In this document: positions 1 through 8,053 of the stretch, piece by piece
Position numbering within the stretch: position 1 is the stretch's first letter
Layout of the letters: each line of letters opens with the position of its first letter
Assembly: GCA_002377855.1 (NCBI GenBank)
Contig: DFQQ01000037.1
Coordinates: forward strand, 13,720 to 77,719
Source of the DNA: Acidovorax delafieldii
Lineage (GTDB): Bacteria; Pseudomonadota; Gammaproteobacteria; Burkholderiales; Burkholderiaceae_C
Direction of reading: 5' to 3'
DNA length: 64,000 bases
Notes under the pieces: generated by a model
What the model was told of the DNA's origin: nothing
The model's input: only the letters and a program-made list of their open reading frames with translations
The model's database searches: none
Program-made: the position numbers and the translations under genes

Positions 1-1
1 T

Positions 2-562
2 CCGGTCGGCAAGTTTCCCCACGGTCTTCGCATCAGTCCGGACGGCAAGCAGGCCTACGTCGCCAACCTCAAGGGCGGAACGGTGTCGGTCATCGATACC
101 GCCAGCCAGAAGGAGATCGCGCAAGTTCCTGCAGGCAAGGGGCCGGCTCAAGTGGGCCTCACGCCGGACGGGAGTCTTGTCTTGGTGTCGCTGTCGGAGG
201 AAAACGCGGTCGCCGTGATCGACCCGGCTACGCGCAAGGTGATTCGCAAGGTTGCCGTCGGAACAGTCCCCATCCAGCTGTATGTCACGCCGGATTCGCG
301 CACGCTGCTGGTGGCCAATCAGGGCACGCCCAAGAAGCCTGGCAAAACCGTCAGCCTGATTGAGCTGGAGAGTTTCAAGGTTACCAAGACCGTCGTGACC
401 GGCGCCGGTGCTCATGGCGTGGTTGTCGACCGTGAAGGCCGGCACGCCTACGTTACCAACATGTACGCCAATTCGGTTTCCGTGCTTGATGTGAAGGATC
501 GCAAGGTTGTGAAGACCGTTCCGGTAGGCAAGACTCCCAACGGCATCAGCATTACGCCTTGA
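2..562 (+). CDS. YVTN-family beta-propeller repeat protein, 5' end outside window
   Basis: The reading frame is open from base 2 to the TGA at 560-562 and gives 186 residues, so only the C-terminal part is seen. It holds at least four repeats of about 42 residues of the type xVGxxPxGxxxxPDGxxxYVxN followed by VSVIDxA or a close variant, the signature of YVTN/NHL-like beta-propellers. Such proteins are usually exported and several accompany cytochromes or metal-handling genes; the c-type cytochrome and copper ATPase remnant downstream on the same strand fit that setting, but no substrate can be deduced. A GTG at 83 could look like a start, but the frame and the repeats continue upstream of it, so it is internal. 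Confidence 0.8.
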   Translation, partial: PVGKFPHGLRISPDGKQAYVANLKGGTVSVIDTASQKEIAQVPAGKGPAQVGLTPDGSLVLVSLSEENAVAVIDPATRKVIRKVAVGTVPIQLYVTPDSRTLLVANQGTPKKPGKTVSLIELESFKVTKTVVTGAGAHGVVVDREGRHAYVTNMYANSVSVLDVKDRKVVKTVPVGKTPNGISITP

Positions 563-637
563 CGGTTTGTCCGTCGCTTGCAGCTGTCCGGCAAGGTGCA
601 AAAAAAGTAAAACAAGACAACCTGGGCGTTTACAGAA

Positions 638-1317
638 ATGACGGTCATCGATATTCGCATTCAACGAATCACGCAGCTTTACGATTCATTGGACCCTTCG
701 CCGCTCCATGAGAAAACACTGAGCCGTGCTGTGGAAAACTATATCGTTGACTGTGCGGGCGAGTATGGTTTAGATGAATCGCTTCGTCTCATTGTTCATG
801 TCCCGACGTCGATCAGAGAGTACGAGGTGGAAATTGCAGGAGCGATCCATGCGCACTTTCAAGCGCAATATGCGCAGTGCAGGCGCCGGTATCGACGAAG
901 GATGCGACAGGGCACTTCCTGTTAACGGGACTCGCCGTTCTGGGTACGACGCTGCTTGAACGGGCCTTATTGGGTAATCCTGGCAACAGCCAGGTACTTA
1001 CGGCCATCAGCGAAGGGCTGTTGATTGTTGGCTGGGTGGCGATGTGGCGCCCGATCGAAGTACTCTTGTTTGAACGTGTGGAAAATCACCAAAACATGGC
1101 GCTTTTTGATCGTCTTTCCCACATCGAAGTGGGGTTCGCCCTAGAGGAGACCGAGTTTGACCATGATGCAAAAAGTGGGCAGATAGGGGATCTGCGGGCA
1201 CTCAGCGATTCGCCTGCGCGGAGCCCGAATGCGCGCGACGAATCTTTTTTTACGATAGCGCGTGCGCCATTCTATCGGTCGATGATCGCAGGCGTGGCGT
1301 CGGAGAATTTGAAATGA
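638..1317 (+). pseudogene. Small conserved membrane protein gene split by a one-base frameshift
   Basis: An ATG at 638 opens a frame (95 codons, stop 923-925) whose N-terminal part looks like a soluble domain ending in an Arg-rich stretch (RRRYRRRMRQG). The overlapping frame 877-1317 then carries what should follow: a hydrophobic segment (FLLTGLAVLGTTLLE) and a second one ending GWVAMWRPIEVLLFE, then a polar tail. From memory, a conserved bacterial protein family has the basic stretch running directly into these membrane segments and the WRP(L/I)E motif. Adding one G to the GGG at 910-912 joins the two frames without loss. I therefore read this as one gene of about 225 codons broken by a single-base deletion, or a sequencing error in the G run. 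The second frame ends at 1317 and overlaps the next ATG (ATGA). Function unknown. Confidence 0.6.
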
Positions 1318-1817
1318 AATTGAGACCACTTGTCCTTGGCGTGGGAGGGGGATTGGTCTTGCTCGTGGTGGCTGGAATCCTCTATTTCTTCTTGAGTGCC
1401 GGTGGCAGGCGGGAGGCAGCGTTGACGCATACCTTGCGTCCTGATGATCCTCAGGTCTTGCAAGTAGGCGCTCGCATATACGCTCAGAACTGTGTCGCCT
1501 GCCACGGCACCAAGGGCGAAGGCCAGCCCAACTGGCGTGATCGCGGATCGGATGGCTTGCTTCCTGCGCCGCCGCACGATCCCAGCGGCCACACCTGGCA
1601 CCATCCTGATGCGCAACTTTTTGCCATCACCAAGCATGGCCTTGCCAAGCTCATCGACCAGCCTGACTATCGCACCGCCATGCCGGTCTACGACGGCGTG
1701 TTGAGCGATGACGAGATCGTGGCCGTGCTGTCCTGGATCAAAGCGCAATGGCCGCTGGAGGTACAGCAGCGCCATGACGAGATCAACGCCCAATACCGCA
1801 AGTCCCTGCCTCGCTAG
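1314..1817 (+). CDS. Membrane-anchored c-type cytochrome, single haem
   Basis: The protein has 167 residues. Residues 1-28 form a basic start plus hydrophobic segment that fits an uncleaved signal anchor, placing the rest in the periplasm. A single CVACHG haem motif sits near residues 60-65 and a candidate distal Met ligand lies in the segment TAMPVYDG about 70 residues later, just before a short terminal helix, the usual layout of a class I cytochrome c. It probably passes electrons in the periplasm; partner unknown. Its ATG overlaps the stop of the preceding frame by ATGA, so the two are likely translationally coupled. Homologous small cytochromes often sit in copper or heavy-metal resistance clusters, which agrees with the ATPase remnant next door. 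Confidence 0.85.
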   Translation: MKLRPLVLGVGGGLVLLVVAGILYFFLSAGGRREAALTHTLRPDDPQVLQVGARIYAQNCVACHGTKGEGQPNWRDRGSDGLLPAPPHDPSGHTWHHPDAQLFAITKHGLAKLIDQPDYRTAMPVYDGVLSDDEIVAVLSWIKAQWPLEVQQRHDEINAQYRKSLPR

Positions 1818-1927
1818 CTGTCGGGACGACGGCAGAAGCAGACTGAATCGCTTCAACATGATGAAAGACTTGACCTTGACATCATGGGAAGGCAAAAAAT
1901 AGAACAAGCGTCTTGAAAGGCATTGAC

Positions 1928-4208
1928 ATGAACCATCACCCATCACCCATCACCCACATCACCAGCCCTCGGGGGCCAGTCGGCTGCCCTTGACGACATC
2001 TCACCGAAGGCGGACGACTTGAAGGATCCTGTGTGCGGTATGAGCGTGACCTCCCAATCGCCTCATCAGGCCATGCATGACGATCATCACTACCGCTTTT
2101 GCAGCACGCACTGCCGCGACAAGTTCATTGCAGACCCTGTGCGCTATAGGGTGAGCGAGGCACCGGTCGGTACATAAAATGCCGGCGCGCTCTATGTGTG
2201 CCCCATGCTCCCTGAAGTGCGCCAGGATCACCCAGGGCGCTGCCCCAAGTGCCAAATGAACCTGGTGTTGGAAGACCAGGCCAAGGAGGGAACTGATGGT
2301 GCTCATCATCACGCCCACCATGCGCAGGGCCATGCGCAGCCCGGGGCGACCACCGACAAGGCCGCAGAAATGCCGGCTGGCACAATCTATACCTGCCCCA
2401 TGTATCCCGAGGTGCAACAGGATCATCCCGGCAATTGCCCTAAATGCCGCATGTCATTGGAGCCTATCATCCCCTTGGACGCGGAAGACAACAGTGAGCT
2501 GAAGGATTTTCAGCGACGCTTCTGGTGGACGTTGCCGCTCACGCTGATCGTCACCACCCTGGCCATGTTCGGCCATCGTCTGGGATGGTTCAACATGGCA
2601 ACCCAGAGCTGGGTCGAGCTGGTGCTGTCGCTGCCGGTGGTGCTGTGGGCCGCCTGGCCGTTCTTTGTGCGTGGCTGGCAGTCCATCGTTCATCGAAGCC
2701 CGAACATGTGGACGCTGATGAGCCTGGGCACCGCGGCAGCTTTTGTCTACAGCGTCGCCGCCACGTTGGCGCCGGGCGTGTTTCCCGAATCGTTTGTTTC
2801 GATGGGTCGCGTGGCCGTGTACTTCGAGGCCGCCGTGGTCATCATTTCGCTGACGATGCTGGGTCAGATCCTCGAATTGAAGGCGCGTTCGCAAACCTCG
2901 GCGGCTATCAAGTCCTTACTCGGGTTGGCGCCCAAGACTGCGCGGCGCATCAACGCGGATGGAAGTGAGGAAGATGTGCAACTGAACCAGGTGCATGTCG
3001 GCGATCTGCTGCGCGTGCGCCCTGGCGAGAAAGTCCCGGTCGATGGCGTCGTTACCGAAGGCCGCAGCGCGGTGGATGAATCCATGCTCACCGGCGAGCC
3101 CGTTCCGGTAACCAAGCGCTTGGGCGACAAACTGATCGGCGCCACGCTCAACACCAGCGGTGCTCTGGTGATGCGCTCGGAAAAAGTCGGTGCAGCGACC
3201 GTGCTGTCGCAGATCGTGCAGATGGTGGCCAATGCCCAGCGCTCGAAGGCACCGATGCAGCGCATGGCTGACGTGGTGGCTGGCAAGTTCGTTCTCGTGG
3301 TGGTGCTCATCGCGATCACCACCTTCTTCGTCTGGGGTCTGTTCGGTCCCGAGCCGAGCTGGGTGTTCGGTCTGATCAACGCCGTCGCAGTATTGATCAT
3401 CGCCTGCCCCTGTGCGCTGGGGCTGGCCACGCCGATGTCGGTGATGGTGGCCACCGGACGCGCTGCCACACAAGGTGTTCTGTTCCGCGATGCTGGCGCG
3501 ATCGAGAGAATGCGTGAAGTCGATACCTTGATCGTGGACAAGACCGGTACGCTGACAGAGGGCAAACCGACATTCGACACCGCCATTGCGGCCACAGGCT
3601 ACACGCCTGATGAAGTGTTGCGTCTGGCGGCTAGTCTGGACCAAGGCAGCGAGCATCCGCTGGCCGACGCCATCGTCAGCGCGGCACGCGCCAAAAGTAT
3701 GCCGCTCAGCAAGCCAACCGACTTCGATTCAGGCAGCGGCATTGGCGTGCGAGGCACCGTCAAAGGCAAGCGCCTGGCGCTGGGCAATACGGCGTTGATG
3801 GAGCAGGAGGGCGTGTCGGTTGCTGCATTGCAAGCAGATGGCGAACGCCTGCGCGGCGAAGGTGCCAGCATCATGCATCTGGCCGTTGATGGCCATTTTG
3901 CGGGCATTCTGGCGGTGACCGACTTTGGCAGCACAATCCGGCTCAAAAGAGCGGGTTGTACGCATAAAAATCACTCGTCCCATCTTACCGTCACGATCAC
4001 AGATGGATACAGGTTCCTGCGCTCGTTCAACTGTCTTGAGGGCACAGGGCTTCAAATTGAATGGCAACCTACCTGGCCAACGCTCCCTGGCAACAGCGCT
4101 TCACTCGTTTTCTTTGCCGTCGTTCATATTCGACCTGCACATGATCAAAAACGTCGCCCCCAAGGGCATGCTTTCGAAGAGGTCGCACCTGGGGCTTGCT
4201 TCGTCTAG
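1928..4208 (+). pseudogene. Decayed copper/silver-type P1B ATPase (CopA/SilP-like)
   Basis: Three parts of a heavy-metal P-type ATPase can be read: a YHS domain (KDPVCGM, then a Cys/His stretch) at about 2016-2174; two metal-binding modules of the form CPMxPEV-QDHPG-CPKC at about 2200-2460; and the membrane and catalytic core, with the TGEP loop near 3085, the metal-site CPC motif (ACPCALG) near 3400 and the phosphorylation motif DKTGT near 3538. Three lesions break it. The start is out of phase through the heptamer repeat. An in-frame TAA at 2175-2177 separates the YHS domain from the rest. Similarity stops at about 3924 (after GILAVTD), so the GDGxND hinge and the last two transmembrane helices, roughly 230 residues, are missing. 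The frame runs on through unrelated sequence to 4208. The longest product, from ATG 2196, would have 670 residues and should not transport. Confidence 0.85.
1935..1955 (+). repeat. 7-bp tandem repeat (ATCACCC) x3 at the start of the copper ATPase gene
   Basis: Three perfect copies of ATCACCC follow an ATG at 1928. With three copies the frame from that ATG reaches a TGA after 21 residues. With two copies (7 bp fewer) the same ATG reads straight into the YHS metal-binding domain (KDPVCGM) encoded from about 2022. The repeat is therefore a place where slippage would switch or has switched the frame. Confidence 0.8.
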
Positions 4209-4248
4209 ACCGTACTGCAGCTCAGTCAATTTCTGATGGTGCACGTCT
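3924..4248 (+). other. Unassigned sequence after the ATPase breakpoint
   Basis: About 325 bp between the point where ATPase similarity ends and the HAD-protein stop codon. Reading frames cross it on both strands but none resembles a known protein, and I see no insertion-sequence terminal repeats. It is probably a rearrangement junction; its source is unknown. Confidence 0.5.
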
Positions 4249-4701
4249 TCAAAGAAGCTTCAGAAGCCGTGCGACAAGCCGTTCCGCGCTTGTGGTGCAT
4301 AAACCTGTGCGGCTGTTGGTTAGGAAAAGCGATTTGCAAAACGGCCTGTAAAGCCAGGAACGGTCATCAATCGCAAGCCACGGCTCATTGAGAACCTGAT
4401 TGGCCCGTCGCCACGCATGGCATTCGGCTTCCCGCTCGTAACTAACTAGCGTAGGCGGAACGTCGCGAAGATAGCGGTATTGGGGGGTAACTCCCACGAG
4501 CTTGGCAGCCACATTGGGCCCCAGTTTTTCTCGAAGACGCTCTACTGGAATTTGCAGCCTCCAAGTACTCGCGATCACCAGCTTGCAGTCGGGAACCTGG
4601 CTGAGAACGCTCTCAAACACGGGTAAGCAGCTAAAGTGTTTTGACTCATGGCAATGCTCCGGATGTAGAACACCGTCGAAATCCAGAAACACGATAGGCA
4701 T
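4249..4701 (-). CDS. HAD-fold protein of the Swiss-Army-Knife RNA-repair type
   Basis: A protein of 150 residues starting MPIVFLDFDGVLHPE, with the HAD catalytic DxD at residues 6 and 8, a Ser/Thr motif in IASTWR and an acidic motif in AIDDRSW. This short HAD form, with a Trp/Arg after motif II and no cap domain, matches the HAD domain seen in Swiss-Army-Knife RNA repair proteins; as a stand-alone gene it is common on mobile elements and is presumed to be a phosphatase or nucleotide-end enzyme. The frame is open 15 codons further upstream (to 4746), but the ATG at 4701 places the conserved strand at the N-terminus. It lies downstream of umuC on the same strand with a 230-bp gap. Substrate unknown. 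Confidence 0.7.
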   Translation of the reverse strand: MPIVFLDFDGVLHPEHCHESKHFSCLPVFESVLSQVPDCKLVIASTWRLQIPVERLREKLGPNVAAKLVGVTPQYRYLRDVPPTLVSYEREAECHAWRRANQVLNEPWLAIDDRSWLYRPFCKSLFLTNSRTGLCTTSAERLVARLLKLL

Positions 4702-4931
4702 TGGGCGACATCCGACCTGAAGATCTCCTCCGGCGTCTCGAAGCACTCAAAAAAAGTGGGTCATAAGCAGGGTTTCTGCAATCTTCAGCTCAGATCCTAT
4801 CCGCCTTGGCATACAACGCCTCTACAGATTGCCGAAGTGGGCTGGCGAATCCGGGTGTCGAGCTCCGGCGCTCACTTGGATCAAAGGTTCCAATATTTCG
4901 TTAGGATGAATCCGACTGCAAGGGCGGTCGC

Positions 4932-6230
4932 TCACGCCTTTGCAACTGGTACGTCTTCCCATCGAGTTGTGTACTGCGGCGTGCGCCTCTCTTGCTTCAT
5001 TACCCACGCTTGCCTCTTGTTGGTGCCGCCAGTATTCGCTGAATGAACGGTGCCTTTGCCGTACCGCTGGTTCAATGCATCCAGCGCCACCATCAGCCGG
5101 GTGCGGTCGCGGTGGTCCTTCTCCTCCAAATCCACCTCACCTTGCAGCACGCCGCCTGGCACTAGGTCCAGCAGCATCACTCCGGCCTTGGCCATCTTGT
5201 AGCCTGGTTTGTAGATACGCCGCATGCTGGCCGCTGCTGCCGACACCAGCTCGCCTGTGTCGGCCGTGGGGCGGCGCAGCGGTACCACGATGCTGCGGTT
5301 GAACCTGGGGCCGGGTCGAAACGGTGAGGTGTGGCAAAACACAAGCAACTGGCTGGCCAAGCCGCCTTGTCTACGTAGCTTCTCTGCCGCACGACTGGCG
5401 AACTCACTGACTGCTTCCACCAGCGGGACTAGCTCAGTGATGGCTTGACCGAATGACCGGGTGCAGGCAATTTGCTTTTTGGGCGCAGGAGCGTCATCTA
5501 GGTCGATGCACTGCATACCCTGGAGTTCGCGCACTGTGCGTTCAAGCACCACGTTCCAGCGGCTGCGCACCGTGGCAGGGTCCAACCGTGCCAAGTCGAG
5601 CACGGTATGTATGCCGCTCTCGTGCAACTGTGCTGCAATCCTGCGACCCACCCCCCACACCTCCTCCACTAGTGTGGTCGCCAGCACATCGTCCAGATCC
5701 TGGGGAGGTAGGGCGGCGAGGTTGCACACTTGGGCCAGCTCGGCCGGGTAGCTGCCGGGCTTGCGCTCAGCCGTCTTGGCAATGTGGTTGGCTAGTTTCG
5801 CCAGCGTCTTGGTCTGTCCGATACCCACCCCGCAGGGGATGCCAACCCATTGGTTGATGCGTGCACGTATAGCGTGAGCGCGCTTGGTCAGGTCGCCGCG
5901 TACGCCCTGCAGACCGATGAACGACTCATCGATGCTGTAAATCTCTTGCGTAGGACCCAGGCCAGCAGCCAAGCTCATCATGCGATCGCTCATGTCGCCG
6001 TACAGCGTGAAATTTGCACTGAGGGCTACCAACCCATCACTGTCTTCCATGTGCCGTATCTGAAACCAGGGCGCTCCCATCTTGATGCCCAATGCCTTGG
6101 CTTCATTACTACGGGCAATAGCGCAACCATCGTTGTTGCTGAGCACCACCACCGGACGCCCATTCAAGGATGGTCGGAAAACCCGCTCACAGCTCACATA
6201 AAAATTGTTGCCGTCTACCAGCGCGAACAT
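4932..6230 (-). CDS. umuC: DNA polymerase V catalytic subunit UmuC (Y family)
   Basis: The 432-residue protein starts MFALVDGNNFYVSCERVF, with the metal-binding Asp at residue 5 or so and the second acidic motif in YSIDESF near residue 100. The little-finger and C-terminal region ends in the QRYG-GTVH type motif seen in UmuC. It copies past DNA lesions as the UmuD'2C complex with RecA. The ATG at 6228-6230 was chosen over upstream in-frame codons because GGAGG lies six bases before it and the family begins there. umuD ends 17 bases upstream, so the pair is one operon under the LexA box at 6691-6710. Mobile-element copies (rumAB, impAB, mucAB types) raise mutation rates in the host. Confidence 0.95.
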   Translation of the reverse strand: MFALVDGNNFYVSCERVFRPSLNGRPVVVLSNNDGCAIARSNEAKALGIKMGAPWFQIRHMEDSDGLVALSANFTLYGDMSDRMMSLAAGLGPTQEIYSIDESFIGLQGVRGDLTKRAHAIRARINQWVGIPCGVGIGQTKTLAKLANHIAKTAERKPGSYPAELAQVCNLAALPPQDLDDVLATTLVEEVWGVGRRIAAQLHESGIHTVLDLARLDPATVRSRWNVVLERTVRELQGMQCIDLDDAPAPKKQIACTRSFGQAITELVPLVEAVSEFASRAAEKLRRQGGLASQLLVFCHTSPFRPGPRFNRSIVVPLRRPTADTGELVSAAAASMRRIYKPGYKMAKAGVMLLDLVPGGVLQGEVDLEEKDHRDRTRLMVALDALNQRYGKGTVHSANTGGTNKRQAWVMKQERRTPQYTTRWEDVPVAKA

Positions 6231-6247
6231 TGGAGCCTCCCATGCGC

Positions 6248-6700
6248 TCAGCTGGAGAACAGCTTGATACTGCCAACGACGACGCCCCACACCTCAATGG
6301 TCTGGCTATCCTTGGGAACTATGTCGGGGTACGTTGGGTTGGCTGCGCGAAGCTTGATGCGACCTGCGCGCTGGTAGAGGTACTTGACCGTGCACTCCCC
6401 ATCCACCATGGCCACCACGATACTTCCGTGCTTGGGGCGGATGGCCCGATCCACCACAATGATGCTTCCGTCATCAACGCCTGCCTCCCGCATGGAGTCA
6501 CCGCGCACGCGCCAGAAATAAGTCGCCTGGGGGTGTTTGACCAGCAACTGCATTATGTCCAGCCGCTCCACCGCGAAGTCATCTGCAGGGGAGGGGAAGC
6601 CCGCCCGCACATGCACGCCTGCAATTGGAAGCGGCAGCGGCAGCACTTGAACCGCCGCGTCGAACGGGATCGGCAGGGGTGAATTCAAAATACTGTGCAT
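6248..6700 (-). CDS. umuD: UmuD-type self-cleaving subunit of DNA polymerase V
   Basis: LexA/UmuD-type S24 peptidase of about 150 residues. The cleavage site is the A33-G34 bond in RAGFPSPA; the catalytic Ser is S69 in RGDSMREAG and the Lys is K106 in CTVKYL. Cleavage stimulated by RecA filaments yields UmuD', which joins UmuC. The start is uncertain: the ATG at 6698-6700 lies inside the LexA box, and the in-frame TTG at 6686-6688 would shorten the protein by four residues. The frame is open further upstream (to 6838), but that stretch would run through the operator and is unlikely to be coding. Confidence 0.9.
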   Translation of the reverse strand: MHSILNSPLPIPFDAAVQVLPLPLPIAGVHVRAGFPSPADDFAVERLDIMQLLVKHPQATYFWRVRGDSMREAGVDDGSIIVVDRAIRPKHGSIVVAMVDGECTVKYLYQRAGRIKLRAANPTYPDIVPKDSQTIEVWGVVVGSIKLFSS

Positions 6701-6710
6701 ATATACAGTA
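6691..6710 (-). promoter_or_regulatory. LexA (SOS) box of umuDC
   Basis: The 20 bases read TACTGT-GCATATAT-ACAGTA, a CTGT-N8-ACAG palindrome almost identical to the Escherichia coli LexA consensus. It overlaps the likely umuD start, so LexA would block transcription of umuDC until SOS induction. The E. coli-like form is notable because it must be read by the host's LexA unless the element brings its own. Confidence 0.9.
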
Positions 6711-6945
6711 TATCTTGGGGCAGCCAAAACGTTTGCACGTGCACCAACTACGAGATCCCCAGTCGCGAGTGGTTGGCTAGCCATTTCGGTGATCTGCCTA
6801 ATGCTGTTTGGCGCATGGGCATCACGAGGACGCATCAACCTGATTTTTAAAGCCTACTGAAGCAGGCTGCCGCCCTCACGCGGCGCACTCCAGATCGCAA
6901 AGTGCGCATGCACCGTGCGCCACTTGAATACACCAGTGATCCATA

Positions 6946-6993
6946 AAAAAAACATAGCCCCCAACCTCACCAGACCTGTCGGGTCCGGTGAGG
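6946..6993 (-). terminator. Hairpin between the RDF-like gene and umuDC
   Basis: CCTCACC and GGTGAGG at about 6965-6993 form a stem with an extra GACC/GGTC pairing inside. On the minus strand it follows the stop of the gene at 7000; a run of eight T lies about 12 bases later, so it is a weak terminator candidate. Confidence 0.4.
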
Positions 6994-6999
6994 TAAGTG

Positions 7000-7950
7000 T
7001 CAGACTGAATCCCCTTGGCCTGCCGGCGATCGGATTCCCCCGGCTTTTTGATGGAGCTTGTCTGCAAGACTGGGTTTGCTCGGCATGCTGACCTGGTCTA
7101 TCGCCTCGTCTTCCTGAACATAGAACTCATCCACCACCGCTGCTCCTTCTTCCTCTGACTCCTCGAAGTCCCCCCGCGCCAGACCCAACCGCGCCGCTTC
7201 ATCGAGCGCCGCCTGGTCCATTCCCGCAACGAGCCGGGCTTCATGCAGCTCCTTGGCCTGTGCGATCGTCTGGTCCAACGTACTCCCTGCTCGGTTCGTC
7301 AAATCCACGTAGTAGATCGGCGCCCTGTGCGACATCGTCGTGGACTTCCCCCGCAGGCGCAGCTCCAGCGGCAAGGTGGCCAGCAACCCTCCTGAGACAG
7401 CATGGAAGTAATGCAGCCGTGCAAGGAGCGTGCGGATACTGTTGAACCCCGTCGTGCGAAACACAAAACTCCCCAACTCATCGCACCCCACCTCATGTCC
7501 AGATTCGCTCCCCGCTTTGCCACTGGCATCGATACGAACATGCAGCCGCCCGTAGGGCTTGCAGGCACCACCCACAGCCAGAGCACAAGCATGTGGAGCA
7601 GGGCAGGGCAAGCTTTGCATTCCTGAAGGCGTCACGCGCCGGCAAGACTCGCCATCACCCACACACAAAGGCCGCCCCGTAGTCCTCTCAAACAGCGTGT
7701 ACTTGACCCGCAGACTCAGATCCGGATCACCAAACAGCAGCCGCACTGGAATACTGCGCAGCTTGGCATTCGTGTCCTTGCGTAAGACTTCATCAACGGG
7801 ATGCAACACCCAGCCATCCTTGAGCTGAACCTGACTCGTGATGGTGAATTCATCATCCTTCTCCGGTAACCGCTTGCCGTTCTTCTCCACAACTCTCCCA
7901 ATAGAAATCCGGCCAATGACCGGAGGTGTCAACGCCAAACCCTTGAGCAT
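7000..7950 (-). CDS. RDF-like / 'hydrolase or metal-binding' protein of integrative elements
   Basis: The protein has 316 residues from the ATG at 7948-7950 (GGAAGGA nine bases upstream; an in-frame ATG also exists at 7965). It begins MLKGLALTPPVIGRISIG and has a Cys-rich centre: two Cys in CVGDGESC, then CPAPHAC and ACKPYGRL, then one more Cys. This pattern, with CK-x-x-x-R-L after a Cys cluster and a following aromatic segment, resembles phage recombination directionality factors of the gp3 type; databases also name relatives 'hydrolase or metal-binding protein'. The C-terminal 80 residues are acidic and low in complexity. It accompanies yqaJ and DUF932 genes, a grouping known from conjugative elements. 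A role in excision control or in binding zinc is inference. Confidence 0.6.
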   Translation of the reverse strand: MLKGLALTPPVIGRISIGRVVEKNGKRLPEKDDEFTITSQVQLKDGWVLHPVDEVLRKDTNAKLRSIPVRLLFGDPDLSLRVKYTLFERTTGRPLCVGDGESCRRVTPSGMQSLPCPAPHACALAVGGACKPYGRLHVRIDASGKAGSESGHEVGCDELGSFVFRTTGFNSIRTLLARLHYFHAVSGGLLATLPLELRLRGKSTTMSHRAPIYYVDLTNRAGSTLDQTIAQAKELHEARLVAGMDQAALDEAARLGLARGDFEESEEEGAAVVDEFYVQEDEAIDQVSMPSKPSLADKLHQKAGGIRSPAGQGDSV

Positions 7951-7963
7951 GATGATTCCTTCC

Positions 7964-8007
7964 ATAAAACAAAAAGCGGACCCGCACCGTTGTGGTGGAG
8001 GTCCGCT
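7964..8007 (-). terminator. Terminator-like hairpin in the leader of the RDF-like gene
   Basis: AGCGGACC and GGTCCGCT pair perfectly (7975-8007), with further pairing inside. On the minus strand the stem is followed by TTTTTGTTTT, then 14 bases later by the ATG of the next gene. It lies downstream of yqaJ and upstream of the RDF-like gene. Confidence 0.7.
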
Positions 8008-8053
8008 ATGGGTTGATGTATTGATAGGTTGATGCCGATTTCTGCAGCGCTCT

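Noticed and set aside
5224..5857. Plus-strand open frames over umuC
   Set aside because: They are the complement of the clearly conserved UmuC frame and show no domain.
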